Positions 1-9,223 are shown, counted from the first letter of the stretch. The stretch: DNA of 40,849 nucleotides from Patescibacteria group bacterium (GCA_023379265.1 JAMCUI010000007.1:146330-187178); one strand, 5' to 3'. Program-made: numbers and translations. Notes: a model not told the origin generated them from the sequence alone.

Positions 1-1
1 A

Positions 2-328
2 TCTGTTTTGAATACCGCCAAATCCATAGTGAAAGACCAAACAATTACGTTTACATGGAGAATTGACGGTAAACCTACTACCATAACGCATACAGCCGTA
101 TACTTCGGGCTGGAGTCGACTCCGGGTACACTGGCAAAGGACGTGACGCCTGAAAACACAAAATATACAAACATGCTGAAAGATTTCAATAGCGGTACGT
201 ATAACATTCCTCTGCAGTTTGTCGGAAGCGAGAAAATAGCTACAGCTGGAGCTTACTTTTTCCGTGCCCAGGCTTTTATAAACGGACAAAATTACTGGAG
301 CAATGAAGGTACGTTTGAAGTGAAGTAA
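2..328 (+). CDS. C-terminal part of a secreted protein with an Ig-like beta-sandwich (partial)
   Basis: The reading frame is open to the left edge of the window, so the listed TTG at base 8 is probably internal and the gene begins upstream. The visible ~106 residues alternate short hydrophobic beta-strands with polar turns and end in a pattern (AGAYFFRAQAFINGQNYWSN, then a short acidic-basic tail) typical of Ig-like or fibronectin-type domains at the end of extracellular proteins. There are no catalytic motifs, no cysteines and no membrane segment in the visible part. The next gene is also extracytoplasmic. The function cannot be named from this fragment; a surface or secreted role is inferred from the fold-like pattern alone. 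Confidence 0.5.
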   Translation, partial: SVLNTAKSIVKDQTITFTWRIDGKPTTITHTAVYFGLESTPGTLAKDVTPENTKYTNMLKDFNSGTYNIPLQFVGSEKIATAGAYFFRAQAFINGQNYWSNEGTFEVK

Positions 329-450
329 GTCTTCCTTTGACTTCTATTTGCAATTGTTGTCATCATATTTTTCCGTGTGAAAGTGGATTATATTTCACTC
401 CCCAATTTCCCAGATTGACGAGAAAGACTGGTTTGACATAGCATAGGTAT

Positions 451-2559
451 ATGGTGGATGAAAATAACCAATCGGAACTTTCCAACTCGGATAAAGAATC
501 AAAAAAACCTGAATCTTCCCAAAGAATTGTAACCTTTTTGTTTATTGCCACTGCAATTTTCTCATTCGGAATTTTATTGTTTTTGGCCAACTATTTCGGA
601 AAACATCAGGATATTCGTTCCAATGCTTCTACCAATATTACGGTAAATACTCCCGGTAAGGTCTTGAACCTGAAATTCGCATATGAGAAGGACGCAAGTG
701 GTGATGTAGTGCTTGATTTTGACGATGTGAAGATCATGAACGGCTTTACTCCTGTATCTTCCAAAGGAAATATCGGAAACAGCAGTTTTACAGCTATCAT
801 AATGGGAAAGCAACAAAATATACTAGGTACGCAAAATTTTTCCGTCCCGCTTATAGTGTCCATAGATGGTTTGGATAATACTTCTGGCGGCGAACGAGGT
901 GAGACAGATGAGGTAAAGGCAAACAGTTATACCGTTACACTGCCATATTATAATGGCGCTTCTTATGTGAAGGTGGATAATGTTCAAGGAGAAACAATCG
1001 CGCTTTTATCTATTGAGGGAGCTCAATATGAAAATAACTATGTAAATCCAAAACCACAAAATGGTGACAATTATAAGCCTAAAAATAATCAGCATGATTC
1101 GTATATTCATTTTGCGGATAAGGCTTATGCATCCGGAGGTACCTTTAACATAGCCATAATTGGTGACAATTATAACGGTGACTTGTCCACTTTTCAAAAG
1201 GATGTCAATGATATTGCCAGTGGTCTAATGTCAATAGAGCCTTTTGCTTCAAATAAAAGCAATATTGTTTTTTATCCCCAGTTGTCTACGGTATCAATCT
1301 GTTCTCCGGTTTCCGGATGGCCATCCATAAAATGTGATGATGCCACAGCGCTCTCACAGGCTTCTTCCCTTCCATACGATAAGGTATATGTCTTATATAA
1401 CGGTTCGTATACCGGTTATGCCTATGTTGGGGGAATACTTTCCTATGGTACCAGTTCTACCGGTCAGAATCTTGCGGTCAAACAGGGGTTATTTATTCAT
1501 GAGATGGCAGGTCATTCACTGGGAGGACTAATGGATGAATATTCTTATGGCGCTACAGGTATTGCTTATGGGCCAAACTGTTCCGCTAACTCATCTTGTA
1601 CCCAGTGGTCCGGTATTACTGGTTTGGGTTGTTTTTCTACTTGTGGGTATACAAATCTCTATCGGGCTACTGATGATTCATCTGTTATGAATACGTCGTA
1701 TTTTCGAGGTATTATCAGTTTTGATAATTATTCCACACAACTGGTGCAACAGAAATTGGCAAATTTTCTTTCCGCTCCAGCACCATCACCGACAAATGCG
1801 TTGACTCCCACCTCATCATTGACTCTTCCTCCAGCAATTCTATCTGTAACTCCAACAATTTCAGCATTAATCTCAACTACAATAGCACCGAGTCTTTCAG
1901 CAACAGTGTCAGCCACTTTACCTTTTCCCTCCACCACGGTCACTGTTACACCGACTTTAACTATAGCGCCAACTTCTACAGCATGTAGTTTTCCCAATTT
2001 TTGCACTCAACAGAAATATTGTACCAGCGGTAAATTTATTTCAGGTTCATGTGGGGTATCAGACAGAATATGCTGTGAAGTGCAGACGGATCTTACTGTA
2101 GCAAATCCGACGGTAACAGTTCAAGACAGTAATTCGAAAGTTTCTACTTTTACCCAAGTTTTTACCAGTCTGCCTGTATCTTCTCCTTCCCCTACAAAGT
2201 ATTTTGTGCAGTCACCCACCGCCACCCCTGTTGTCGTCCCTACGATAGTGACGCCGACGTTGGTACCTGCGGCGTCTGACACAGAAAATGTATCCTCTGG
2301 GAAGGTAAACTTACCGACTTTAGTACCTTCTCCAACTTCTGTATTAAGTCCTACAATAGAGATTTATCCGACTATCACTCCAACAAGTTTCCCGACATAT
2401 TTTTATGTTTCACCGACGCTATTTAATCCAGACAATATAAATTACGCCAAAGTTACACCTTCGCCTAAGCAATCTTCTTTGACTCTTTCTACAGTAGGTT
2501 TTTTTGAGGCAATATTTTCTTCAGTCCTAAAAAGCTTATTACCAGGAATTTTCCGATAA
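451..2559 (+). CDS. membrane-anchored M64-like (IgA-peptidase family) metallopeptidase with P/T/S-rich stalk
   Basis: A 702-residue protein. Residues ~27-48 form one strong N-terminal membrane segment after a charged, lysine-rich cytoplasmic start. Residues ~60-200 look like a beta-rich domain. Residues ~230-440 resemble the M64 peptidase fold: an opening IAIIGDNYNG strand, then HEMAGHSLGGLMDEY (zinc ligands His350 and His354, catalytic Glu351, with the family-like DEY following). After ~445 come a Thr/Pro/Ser-rich linker, a small six-cysteine module ending in a CC pair (~510-545), a second P/T-rich stalk, and a weakly hydrophobic end. It is therefore probably an outward-facing protease on a disordered stalk. 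A TTGACG-like -35 with a poor -10 lies just upstream and there is no clear ribosome binding site. The substrate is unknown; the peptidase class is fairly secure from the motif. Confidence 0.75.
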   Translation: MVDENNQSELSNSDKESKKPESSQRIVTFLFIATAIFSFGILLFLANYFGKHQDIRSNASTNITVNTPGKVLNLKFAYEKDASGDVVLDFDDVKIMNGFTPVSSKGNIGNSSFTAIIMGKQQNILGTQNFSVPLIVSIDGLDNTSGGERGETDEVKANSYTVTLPYYNGASYVKVDNVQGETIALLSIEGAQYENNYVNPKPQNGDNYKPKNNQHDSYIHFADKAYASGGTFNIAIIGDNYNGDLSTFQKDVNDIASGLMSIEPFASNKSNIVFYPQLSTVSICSPVSGWPSIKCDDATALSQASSLPYDKVYVLYNGSYTGYAYVGGILSYGTSSTGQNLAVKQGLFIHEMAGHSLGGLMDEYSYGATGIAYGPNCSANSSCTQWSGITGLGCFSTCGYTNLYRATDDSSVMNTSYFRGIISFDNYSTQLVQQKLANFLSAPAPSPTNALTPTSSLTLPPAILSVTPTISALISTTIAPSLSATVSATLPFPSTTVTVTPTLTIAPTSTACSFPNFCTQQKYCTSGKFISGSCGVSDRICCEVQTDLTVANPTVTVQDSNSKVSTFTQVFTSLPVSSPSPTKYFVQSPTATPVVVPTIVTPTLVPAASDTENVSSGKVNLPTLVPSPTSVLSPTIEIYPTITPTSFPTYFYVSPTLFNPDNINYAKVTPSPKQSSLTLSTVGFFEAIFSSVLKSLLPGIFR

Positions 2560-2588
2560 TATTTTTATTTTTAGTTTGGGAAGAGTTT

Positions 2589-2975
2589 TTATTGTGATTG
2601 AGTTGGGATAGGACTGATTACTCCCCAGTCTCGGCAGATTTGTGTTTTGAGAGCATCCATTTGAGATTGAGTCAGACGGGTAACCTCCTGTTCTATGGTG
2701 TTAGTGATACTCTTTTGTATCTCTGTCACTTTTTGCGTCACAGTTTGGGACAGAGCATCTTTGGCGTTTTGAGCATTTGATTGCAATATGTTATTTATAT
2801 TATTGAATATTGGTGTTGGGGTAAGTTCTGACGTGTTTTCTCCTAATACGTTTGATAAGTTTTTCTGATTAGTTGATGGATTCTTTTTCAGAAATCCAGT
2901 CAGCATGACTGCTCCTATTGCAAGAAGAGAAAGCATTACTAGAAAAAGCAGTATTTTGCCTTTTTGTTTTTCCAT
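2589..2975 (-). CDS. small membrane-anchored protein with helical extracytoplasmic tail
   Basis: A 128-residue protein with a short basic start, one membrane segment (residues ~8-28) and a polar C-terminal region. Residues ~65-115 look amphipathic and could form a coiled coil (NAKDALSQTVTQKVTEIQKS and onward). A short Pro/Thr stretch (LTPTPI) lies between the two, as in the neighbouring peptidase. It runs convergent to the M64-like gene with only 29 bases between their stops. I recognise no family. The layout suggests a membrane-tethered extracytoplasmic protein, possibly a partner of surface proteins, but nothing here proves a role. Confidence 0.6.
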   Translation of the reverse strand: MEKQKGKILLFLVMLSLLAIGAVMLTGFLKKNPSTNQKNLSNVLGENTSELTPTPIFNNINNILQSNAQNAKDALSQTVTQKVTEIQKSITNTIEQEVTRLTQSQMDALKTQICRDWGVISPIPTQSQ

Positions 2976-3031
2976 ACATTGAGTAATCGTTGTTATTTAT
3001 GATCATATCACGATATTTTTCCTCTGGCGAG

Positions 3032-3802
3032 CTAAAAATGAGAACTTTCTCTACTCGCCAATTTCTTCAGTCTTGTATCAATATGAAGAAGTGATAAGGA
3101 TAATATTTTACTGTTATCGTAGCCGTTGAGTATTTTTTTTAGGTAGCTCGTGGACTCATTTTTCATTTTTTTCACCTGAGAAATAAGAATCGGCATCACT
3201 CTGACTATATTGTCGACAATTGTAATATCTGCTTTTTGGGCAGTGCGCGACATTGGATTTAGATCAACAGTGATGACCTTTTTGCCCATTTTTTTAAGAG
3301 CCCCCGTTCTGTCTCCGTCTTCAAGAGGGACAAAGATGACGTCAGCTTTTGCCTGGCCAAGGTTATTTATCATTCTGCGGTTACTTTCAATTCCGGGAAT
3401 TTTTCCTGAGTCAGGCAGTAAAATTTTTTTAGCACCATACTTTTTCAAATAGTCAGCAATATTTTTTTCCCGTTTCTTTCCGGCATGAAATATATTTACT
3501 TCAATATGTGCTCCAAGAAGATTTGCCAGTTCTACATATTCTTTAGGAATAAGTATAGCGGTATTGCCGTTTACCGAAAGTATGGGATGCTTTGCTAAAA
3601 TAAGGAGCGCTGCAGAAGATTCAATCGCTTTTCTCGCAAAAGATTCAGTTCTTTCGCCAATAAGATAATCAAAAGTCTCTCCTCGTCCGTGAGCAGTAAG
3701 TCCCTGCAAGGAGGTAATATTTCTTTTGACTCCTTCGCTTAATAAATCACGGTAGTAAAGGGACAGGAAACGCGGATGCGATTTAGGAGTAGAAAGTTTC
3801 AT
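3032..3802 (-). CDS. 4-phosphopantoate--beta-alanine ligase, archaeal type (phosphopantothenate synthetase)
   Basis: This enzyme joins 4-phosphopantoate to beta-alanine using ATP to give 4'-phosphopantothenate, replacing the bacterial PanC plus pantothenate-kinase steps. The 256 residues match the archaeal family nearly end to end: SHPRFLSLYYRDLL near the start, GLTAHGRGETFDYLIGERT (~34-52), SVNGN (~76-80), VPLEDGDRTGAL (~157-168), TVDLNPMSRTA (~177-187) and ITIVDNIVR (~192-200), with the family's closing helix (GYDNSKILSLSLLHI). Length is normal for the family. It lies 3 bases after pantoate kinase on the same strand, so the two are almost certainly one transcript. Bacteria usually lack this family; its presence implies an archaeal-style CoA route, gained by transfer or shared by the lineage. 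Confidence 0.9.
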   Translation of the reverse strand: MKLSTPKSHPRFLSLYYRDLLSEGVKRNITSLQGLTAHGRGETFDYLIGERTESFARKAIESSAALLILAKHPILSVNGNTAILIPKEYVELANLLGAHIEVNIFHAGKKREKNIADYLKKYGAKKILLPDSGKIPGIESNRRMINNLGQAKADVIFVPLEDGDRTGALKKMGKKVITVDLNPMSRTAQKADITIVDNIVRVMPILISQVKKMKNESTSYLKKILNGYDNSKILSLSLLHIDTRLKKLASRESSHF

Positions 3803-3805
3803 AAC

Positions 3806-4648
3806 TTATAAAACCATGTTGTTGTTTGATATTTTCAACTTCTGCACAGCAAAACCTGTGAGTTTTGTCGGGTCAATTGTACTTACCACAGTTTGTCCTA
3901 CCATTGCCATAGTAGCATGCCCGCCATGTTGTTTTATTTTGCCTATAACGTTGGCAACTGCTTGGTTTGACACAAGGCTACTTTCTATTGCATAAGAATA
4001 AGCTATATCGATAATACCTTCAAGGGAAGGTTTGATCAATTTTTTGATTTTCTCTAAAGCTTTTTCCGCGGCAAGATTTATTTTTGCTGTTTTATTTTTA
4101 TTATTTAATACCGATTCTGTGGGCAATCGCTTTATTACTACAGCATATATATTCTGTCCCACAAAGGGAAAGGATACTGCCCGTACCGGCAGACCTGCTG
4201 CAGTTTTGAGAAGAAATCCTCCTAAAATTTGCGTGCCGACTGTTCCCAAACCAGTCCGGTTTACTATCTCTGCTGTATGGGCAATTTGGACTAATTCTTC
4301 TTTAGACTTTCCTAATTTGTATAAATTGCTTATGGCACTTGCTGTAGTAAGAGCTGCTGCTCCGCTTATCCCAAATCCAAATCCAAGAGGTAAGGGAGAA
4401 GAGATTTCTACTTTGACGTGTTCCTTTGGTACTAGCGTATCTAAGACTGTTTGAACTGTGGAAAAGATAATTTTTTTCCCGTTAAAAACTATTGATGTTT
4501 GTTGCGCTCGCTGAATTCGTACTTCTATCTTTTTATTGACTGTAAAACCTATTCCTACAGACCCTGTTTGAAGAGGATCCTTTTTGTATACCGCCCCGAA
4601 CATGAGGCTTATACTGGCAGGGCAAAAGGTTTGAGCAATTCTTTTCAT
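3806..4648 (-). CDS. pantoate kinase, archaeal type (GHMP kinase)
   Basis: This GHMP-superfamily kinase phosphorylates pantoate with ATP to 4-phosphopantoate, the substrate of the ligase encoded 3 bases downstream. Visible features are an N-terminal CPASISLMFG segment, GSVGIGFTVN (~29-38) and the GHMP phosphate-binding motif PLGFGFGISGAAALTTA (~86-102), followed by a helical domain and a glycine-containing C-terminal strand (GGHATMAMVGQTV). The length of 280 fits the archaeal pantoate-kinase group better than mevalonate or homoserine kinases, and the neighbour settles it. The start is the ATG at 4648; the divergent glycosyltransferase starts 82 bases away. The pair could supply phosphopantothenate directly from pantoate and beta-alanine. 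Confidence 0.88.
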   Translation of the reverse strand: MKRIAQTFCPASISLMFGAVYKKDPLQTGSVGIGFTVNKKIEVRIQRAQQTSIVFNGKKIIFSTVQTVLDTLVPKEHVKVEISSPLPLGFGFGISGAAALTTASAISNLYKLGKSKEELVQIAHTAEIVNRTGLGTVGTQILGGFLLKTAAGLPVRAVSFPFVGQNIYAVVIKRLPTESVLNNKNKTAKINLAAEKALEKIKKLIKPSLEGIIDIAYSYAIESSLVSNQAVANVIGKIKQHGGHATMAMVGQTVVSTIDPTKLTGFAVQKLKISNNNMVL

Positions 4649-4729
4649 AGAGGTTTAGTCGCAGCTTATGTGTTTCCCATTCTTATGTTAAAATTCATAA
4701 ATATCTCCCTATAAAGTTTTGAGTGGAAA

Positions 4730-6001
4730 ATGAGGACTAAAGTTTTATTTGCGCTTTTCTTTCTTATTTGTGTTTTTCTTTTCCTCAGATTCTATCATAT
4801 CGGATCGTCCTTTAATTTCGGAGCGGATCAGGGTTTGGGCCTTCTGGAGGATTATAAGATCTATCAGACAAAAAAAATATCCCTCATCGGTGAAACAGGA
4901 AATTCCTGGTCTTCTGGCGGCAGATATTTTTTCAACAGTTCGCTGTTAAGTTATATGATGATCCCCATATTATTGTTGTCTCATTGGGATCCGTTTGTCA
5001 CGGCTTATTTCCTTATTTCTTTACAGTTTTTGGGGCTAGTTGCGGTTTACTGGATACTGGCAGTAAATCAAAGGAGATTTATCACCGCCTTTATATTTGC
5101 CGTCCTTTATACATTTTTTCCTCTTATGGTAGAACACTCACGTTTCTTCTGGTCACCTTCATTTCTCATACCAGTATCAACCGCAGTTCTAGCCATAAAT
5201 TTGCTGGTAGGTAAAAAGGGAGATAAAAAGATAATTTTTCTTCTGGGGTTTTTATGGGGAGTAGGATTGCAAATGCATTATTCTTTTATACTGGCTTTAG
5301 CTGTCAGTTTTGCATGGGTGTTTTCCAAAATTAGGGCAAAAAAAGAAATTTTCATATTTGCCCTTGCGGGATTTATCATAGGTTTTTCACCTATAATTAT
5401 TTTTGAGTTAAGGCATAGTTTCTATAACCTAAGGACCCTATTACTAGTCTTATCAGTAAATGCTTCAGGAGAGAGCGGACAGACAATACGTCTTAATTAT
5501 CATTACGTTTTAAGCCTTCTTCCGTTTGCTTTTTATTTATTGGCTCTTATCATCGTAAAAATAACACAAAGATACATGTGGACGGGATTTGCTCTAATCA
5601 TAATTTTTATTTACTGTTCACTTCTTTTAATATTGCCGACACCCACTCACGGTTTTACCATGGTAGAAGGGTGGAATTATGCAGGTGTAAGTAAAACTGA
5701 GAAAATTATTGCGGATGAGAATAAGGAAGATTTCAATCTTGTAGATCTTCTGACGGGGGATACAAGAGCTATGGCTCTACGGTATCTTTTGACTGTAAAT
5801 AATCATCCCCCTCTTTCCATTTCTGACTATAAAATCGCCAAATTTCTTTATGTTTATTCCCGGGTCCCCATCAAGCAAATTCTTGGCGGCAGCCTTTGGG
5901 AGATAGATAGCGCCCGGCCATTAAAACTGGAGAAAAGCTGGCATATCCAAAACGGTATACAGCTTTATCTTTTAGGAAAATCCTCTTCGCCGACACGTTG
6001 A
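4730..6001 (+). CDS. GT-C family membrane glycosyltransferase (PMT/ArnT-like)
   Basis: A 423-residue polytopic membrane protein with about nine or ten hydrophobic segments. After the first segment comes FGADQGLGLLEDYKI, where the acidic residue in the first outer loop matches the catalytic Asp position of GT-C polyprenyl-phosphate-sugar transferases. A later GVGLQMHYSFILAL segment is also characteristic of this class in CPR genomes. The soluble C-terminal ~110 residues would face outside. It probably transfers a lipid-linked sugar onto a protein or envelope glycan; the sugar and acceptor cannot be told. It is divergent from the CoA operon and stands alone before dnaG. The listed ATG has only a weak ribosome binding site (GAGTGG). 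Confidence 0.7.
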   Translation: MRTKVLFALFFLICVFLFLRFYHIGSSFNFGADQGLGLLEDYKIYQTKKISLIGETGNSWSSGGRYFFNSSLLSYMMIPILLLSHWDPFVTAYFLISLQFLGLVAVYWILAVNQRRFITAFIFAVLYTFFPLMVEHSRFFWSPSFLIPVSTAVLAINLLVGKKGDKKIIFLLGFLWGVGLQMHYSFILALAVSFAWVFSKIRAKKEIFIFALAGFIIGFSPIIIFELRHSFYNLRTLLLVLSVNASGESGQTIRLNYHYVLSLLPFAFYLLALIIVKITQRYMWTGFALIIIFIYCSLLLILPTPTHGFTMVEGWNYAGVSKTEKIIADENKEDFNLVDLLTGDTRAMALRYLLTVNNHPPLSISDYKIAKFLYVYSRVPIKQILGGSLWEIDSARPLKLEKSWHIQNGIQLYLLGKSSSPTR

Positions 6002-6031
6002 GATTTCTGCTGTATGTTAAAATTAGTGCGC

Positions 6032-6067
6032 ATTTATGACAGATGCAGAACAGATTAAACAGAAACT
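6032..6067 (+). repeat. 36-bp direct repeat, copy 1 (duplicate of the dnaG start)
   Basis: The 36 bases beginning ATTTATGACAGATGCAGAAC are identical to bases 6111-6146, which hold the dnaG start codon and first codons. Flanking bases differ on both sides and the copies are 79 bases apart. Copy 1 opens a 33-codon frame (6036-6137) that starts with the same residues as DnaG (MTDAEQIKQKL), diverges, and ends at a TAA formed inside copy 2. Confidence 0.95.
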
Positions 6068-6110
6068 AGTACCTTTCGGACTGATGCTTAGCAAATTAAA
6101 TAATTCACAT

Positions 6111-6146
6111 ATTTATGACAGATGCAGAACAGATTAAACAGAAACT
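6111..6146 (+). repeat. 36-bp direct repeat, copy 2 (true dnaG start)
   Basis: This second copy of the 36-bp repeat contains the ATG at 6115 that leads into the full DnaG frame. The bases between the copies (6068-6110) hold no recognisable gene. Initiation at copy 1 would read a short peptide that terminates at 6137, 22 bases past the dnaG start codon. Confidence 0.95.
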
Positions 6147-7908
6147 GGACATAGTAGATTTTCTATCCGAGTATATACAGTTGAAGAAAGCGGGCCGGAA
6201 TTTCAAAGCTCTTTGTCCTTTCCACAGCGAAAAGACGCCTTCTTTTGTCGTCTCACCCGAGAGGCAATCATGGCACTGTTTTGGAGCCTGCGGTGAGGGA
6301 GGTGATGCCATTTCCTTCCTTCAGAAATGGGAAGGAATTGAGTTTGTCGAGGCGCTAAAGATATTGGCCCAGAGAACCGGAGTAAAACTGAGCAGTTATG
6401 CCCCGACTGAAACATCAAGACTCAAGGAGAGGCTATACGAGATAAACCATCTGGCCGCTGAGTTTTTCCATTATCTATTGACCGGGCACGATATGGGAGG
6501 ACGGGCGCGGGAGTATCTGAAGGAAAGAGGCATAAAGGAAGCAATAATGAAGACATTTCTTTTGGGATATGCACCAAACAGTTGGGATAGTCTTTTATCG
6601 TATCTATTGAAAAAAGGTTATAGTAAGGCAGACATCTATACCGCAGGCCTCACAGTACATACTGACCGCGGTAGTGAGTACGACCGTTTTAGGGGGAGGC
6701 TCATGTTTACGCTGCGGGATCACCGGGGAAACATTGTCGGATTTGCCGGCAGAAAGCTACCGCCGCAGTCGGAGAAGGAAGCCAAATATGTCAATACTCC
6801 CGAAACTCCAGTTTATATCAAAGGCAATATACTTTATGGTCTTGATGTGAACCGCGAGGCGATAAAAAAAGAAAAGAATGCAGTGGTAGTAGAGGGTGAA
6901 TTTGACCTTTTGTCCGCCTTCCAAAGTGGAGTAACAAACGTGGTGGCGATAAAAGGATCCGCATTGACTGATGGGCAGGTACTTCTACTCAAAAGATACG
7001 CTGAAAGCGTTGATCTTTCCCTTGACAGCGATATAGCTGGAAATGAAGCTGCCCGTCGCGGTATTGAGGTGGCTGAGAATGCCGGTTTGACTGTAAAAAT
7101 CGTTCGGTTGCCTTATGGTAAGGATCCGGCTGAGTGTATAGGGAAAGACCCGCATCTTTTTGCCAAAGCCATAAAATCTTCTATTCCTGTTTATGACTTT
7201 GTGATAGAAAATGCTTTTGATAAATACGGAAGCGAAGGAGTGGTGGGTAAAAAGAAAATAGCTGAAGAGGTTATACCCTTTTTATCAAAGATTGAAAACG
7301 CCATAGTCCTCTCACACTATATAAAGTATCTTTCTGAAAAGCTGGGAGTAAGCCAGGAGTCGGTGGAAATTGCCATAGGCCAGTTTGAGAGAAAAAAGAA
7401 GACTGCCAATATTCTTCCTGAAGAACAAAAAACGGGCACCGTAAGGGGGGTACTTCTTGAGGAATATCTGCTATCACTTGTAGTGCAAAGTCATGAGGTG
7501 GATAAGACTTTGGAAAAGGTGCTTGAGTCGTTGAATTTTTCTGATTTTGACCAACCGCCTGTACGTAAGATTATAGAAGAGATGAAAGCTTATATTTCCG
7601 CACATAAAAAGTTTTATGTCAGAGATTTTGGTTCACGCCTTTCGGCTGAAATATCTCCCACTTTTGATAAAGTGCTTATGGTCGACCGCGAAAATATACT
7701 CAAGGATGAGGAAAAATTTGGGAAGGAATTGGCAATGGTAGCACGTGAGGTAAAGAAACAGTCGCTCAGAAGGGAAGTAAATAATCTTTCGACTAAAATA
7801 CGGCAGTTGGAAGAAAGCGGGGAATCTGATAAAATTAAGCCTTTGAATGAAAAATTGAGGGAACTGATAAAAGGGTTAAACCAAAGTGAAACCGGTAAAA
7901 GTTTATGA
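6115..7908 (+). CDS. dnaG: DNA primase DnaG
   Basis: Primase lays the RNA primers for chromosome replication and works with the replicative helicase. The protein has 597 residues. Residues ~36-62 form the CHC2 zinc finger (CPFHSEKTPSF ... WHCFGACGEGGD); the last pair is CxxxC rather than the common CxxC. A catalytic core follows, with the TOPRIM domain at ~255-330: VVVEGEFDLLSA carries the catalytic Glu and LSLDSDIAGNEAARR carries the DxD metal site, as DSD instead of the common DGD. A helical, lysine-rich C-terminal region (~430-597) is the helicase-interaction end. The start at 6115 is chosen because it alone reads into the family N-terminus; a duplicated start lies upstream. rpoD follows 50 bases downstream, the classical macromolecular-synthesis arrangement. 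Confidence 0.95.
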   Translation: MTDAEQIKQKLDIVDFLSEYIQLKKAGRNFKALCPFHSEKTPSFVVSPERQSWHCFGACGEGGDAISFLQKWEGIEFVEALKILAQRTGVKLSSYAPTETSRLKERLYEINHLAAEFFHYLLTGHDMGGRAREYLKERGIKEAIMKTFLLGYAPNSWDSLLSYLLKKGYSKADIYTAGLTVHTDRGSEYDRFRGRLMFTLRDHRGNIVGFAGRKLPPQSEKEAKYVNTPETPVYIKGNILYGLDVNREAIKKEKNAVVVEGEFDLLSAFQSGVTNVVAIKGSALTDGQVLLLKRYAESVDLSLDSDIAGNEAARRGIEVAENAGLTVKIVRLPYGKDPAECIGKDPHLFAKAIKSSIPVYDFVIENAFDKYGSEGVVGKKKIAEEVIPFLSKIENAIVLSHYIKYLSEKLGVSQESVEIAIGQFERKKKTANILPEEQKTGTVRGVLLEEYLLSLVVQSHEVDKTLEKVLESLNFSDFDQPPVRKIIEEMKAYISAHKKFYVRDFGSRLSAEISPTFDKVLMVDRENILKDEEKFGKELAMVAREVKKQSLRREVNNLSTKIRQLEESGESDKIKPLNEKLRELIKGLNQSETGKSL

Positions 7909-7958
7909 AAGTAAAATTGATAAGTCGGGCTGATGACTTTACAATATAAACTATAGTT

Positions 7959-9050
7959 ATGACGAAAAACAAATCTCCAAAAACAATCAAAGAACTGCTC
8001 AGACAGGGTAAGGATAACGGTTTTGTCACGCAAGAAGAGATTCTGACTCTTTATCCCAAACCCGAGGATCACCTGAGGGAAGTGGATGATCTTTATTCAC
8101 AGCTTATAAAATCTGGAGTTGACATATTTGAGACGCTTTCTGAGGAGGAGGAAAAGGAAGCCCAGAAGACAGTGACGGAACTGGAGAAGGAACTGGAGTC
8201 GCTGGCAATTTTGCATGAGGGAGGTATATCAGACCCAGTCAGGATGTACCTGAAGGAGATTGGCCGCATACCGCTTTTGAAATTTGAGGATGAGATAAAC
8301 TTGGCCAAACATTACGAAAAAGGGGAAAGGTGGGCCAAACAAAAGCTGATTGAGTCAAACTTGAGATTGGTAGTTTCAATAGCCAAGAAATATATCGGCC
8401 GGGGTCTTTCACTTCTTGACCTTATCCAGGAGGGAAACCAAGGTCTTATAAGGGCGGTGGAGAAATATGATTGGAGAAAGGGATACAAGTTTTCTACCTA
8501 TGCCACCTGGTGGATACGCCAAGCCATCACACGCGCCATAGCAGACCAGGCGCGTACTATAAGGATTCCTGTACACATGGTGGAAACAATAAATAGATAT
8601 TTGAAAATTTCCAGAAAACTGATGCAGGAGTTGGGTCGTGAGCCGGTGCCTGAAGAAGTGGCAGAAGCCATGGAAGTGGATGTGGCAAAAATAAGGGAGA
8701 TTATGAAAGTTTCCCAGGAGCCTACGTCTCTGGCTACTCCAGTGGGTGATGATGAAGATTCGCTTTTGGGTGATTTCATCCAGGATACTACCCAGCCGTC
8801 ACCTTATGATGCAGCATCCCGTGAACTTCTGAAAGAACATCTGGATGAGGTTCTCCATACTCTTTCCGACCGTGAGAAGAGAGTGCTCATACTGCGTTTT
8901 GGTCTGGAAGACGGCCGTCCCCGGACGCTTGAGGAGGTAGGGGTAGAATTTGGTGTTACTCGTGAGAGAATCAGACAAATTGAAGCAAAGGCGCTGAGGA
9001 AACTTCGCCATCCGTCCCGCTCCAAGAAGCTGAAGGATTACCTCGAGTAA
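7959..9050 (+). CDS. rpoD: primary RNA polymerase sigma factor (sigma-70, RpoD/SigA)
   Basis: This is the housekeeping sigma factor that directs RNA polymerase to -10/-35 promoters. The 363 residues contain an abbreviated acidic region 1 (~1-85), region 1.2 ([17 protein letters not shown]), region 2 with the -10 recognition helix ([20 protein letters not shown] and [19 protein letters not shown]), region 3, and region 4.2 ([28 protein letters not shown]) for -35 contact. It is short for a primary sigma factor because the region 1 spacer is reduced. A TACAAT-type -10 lies ~15 bases before the ATG, so it may also be transcribed apart from dnaG. The promoters seen elsewhere here (TTGACA-17-TATAAT) agree with this factor. 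Confidence 0.95.
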   Translation: MTKNKSPKTIKELLRQGKDNGFVTQEEILTLYPKPEDHLREVDDLYSQLIKSGVDIFETLSEEEEKEAQKTVTELEKELESLAILHEGGISDPVRMYLKEIGRIPLLKFEDEINLAKHYEKGERWAKQKLIESNLRLVVSIAKKYIGRGLSLLDLIQEGNQGLIRAVEKYDWRKGYKFSTYATWWIRQAITRAIADQARTIRIPVHMVETINRYLKISRKLMQELGREPVPEEVAEAMEVDVAKIREIMKVSQEPTSLATPVGDDEDSLLGDFIQDTTQPSPYDAASRELLKEHLDEVLHTLSDREKRVLILRFGLEDGRPRTLEEVGVEFGVTRERIRQIEAKALRKLRHPSRSKKLKDYLE

Positions 9051-9223
9051 CTACGAATTATCCATTTGCGAATTGATATAATTATGTATGAAGGGAATTG
9101 GAAGTTGTGTGGTAGACATGGTTGCAAGAGAGCGAAGAATTAGCTAAAATACTCGTCACCATTTCAAAAAAATTTAGTTATAAATAAGCACCTAAACAAT
9201 TTAATCGAATATTTCATTTTTGA

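Noticed and set aside
4032-4454. 140-residue plus-strand ORF opposite pantoate kinase
   Set aside because: Shadow of the GHMP kinase; the motif-bearing frame is on the minus strand.
7614-8072. 152-residue minus-strand ORF across the dnaG/rpoD junction
   Set aside because: It is the complement of two clear genes and shows no domain pattern.
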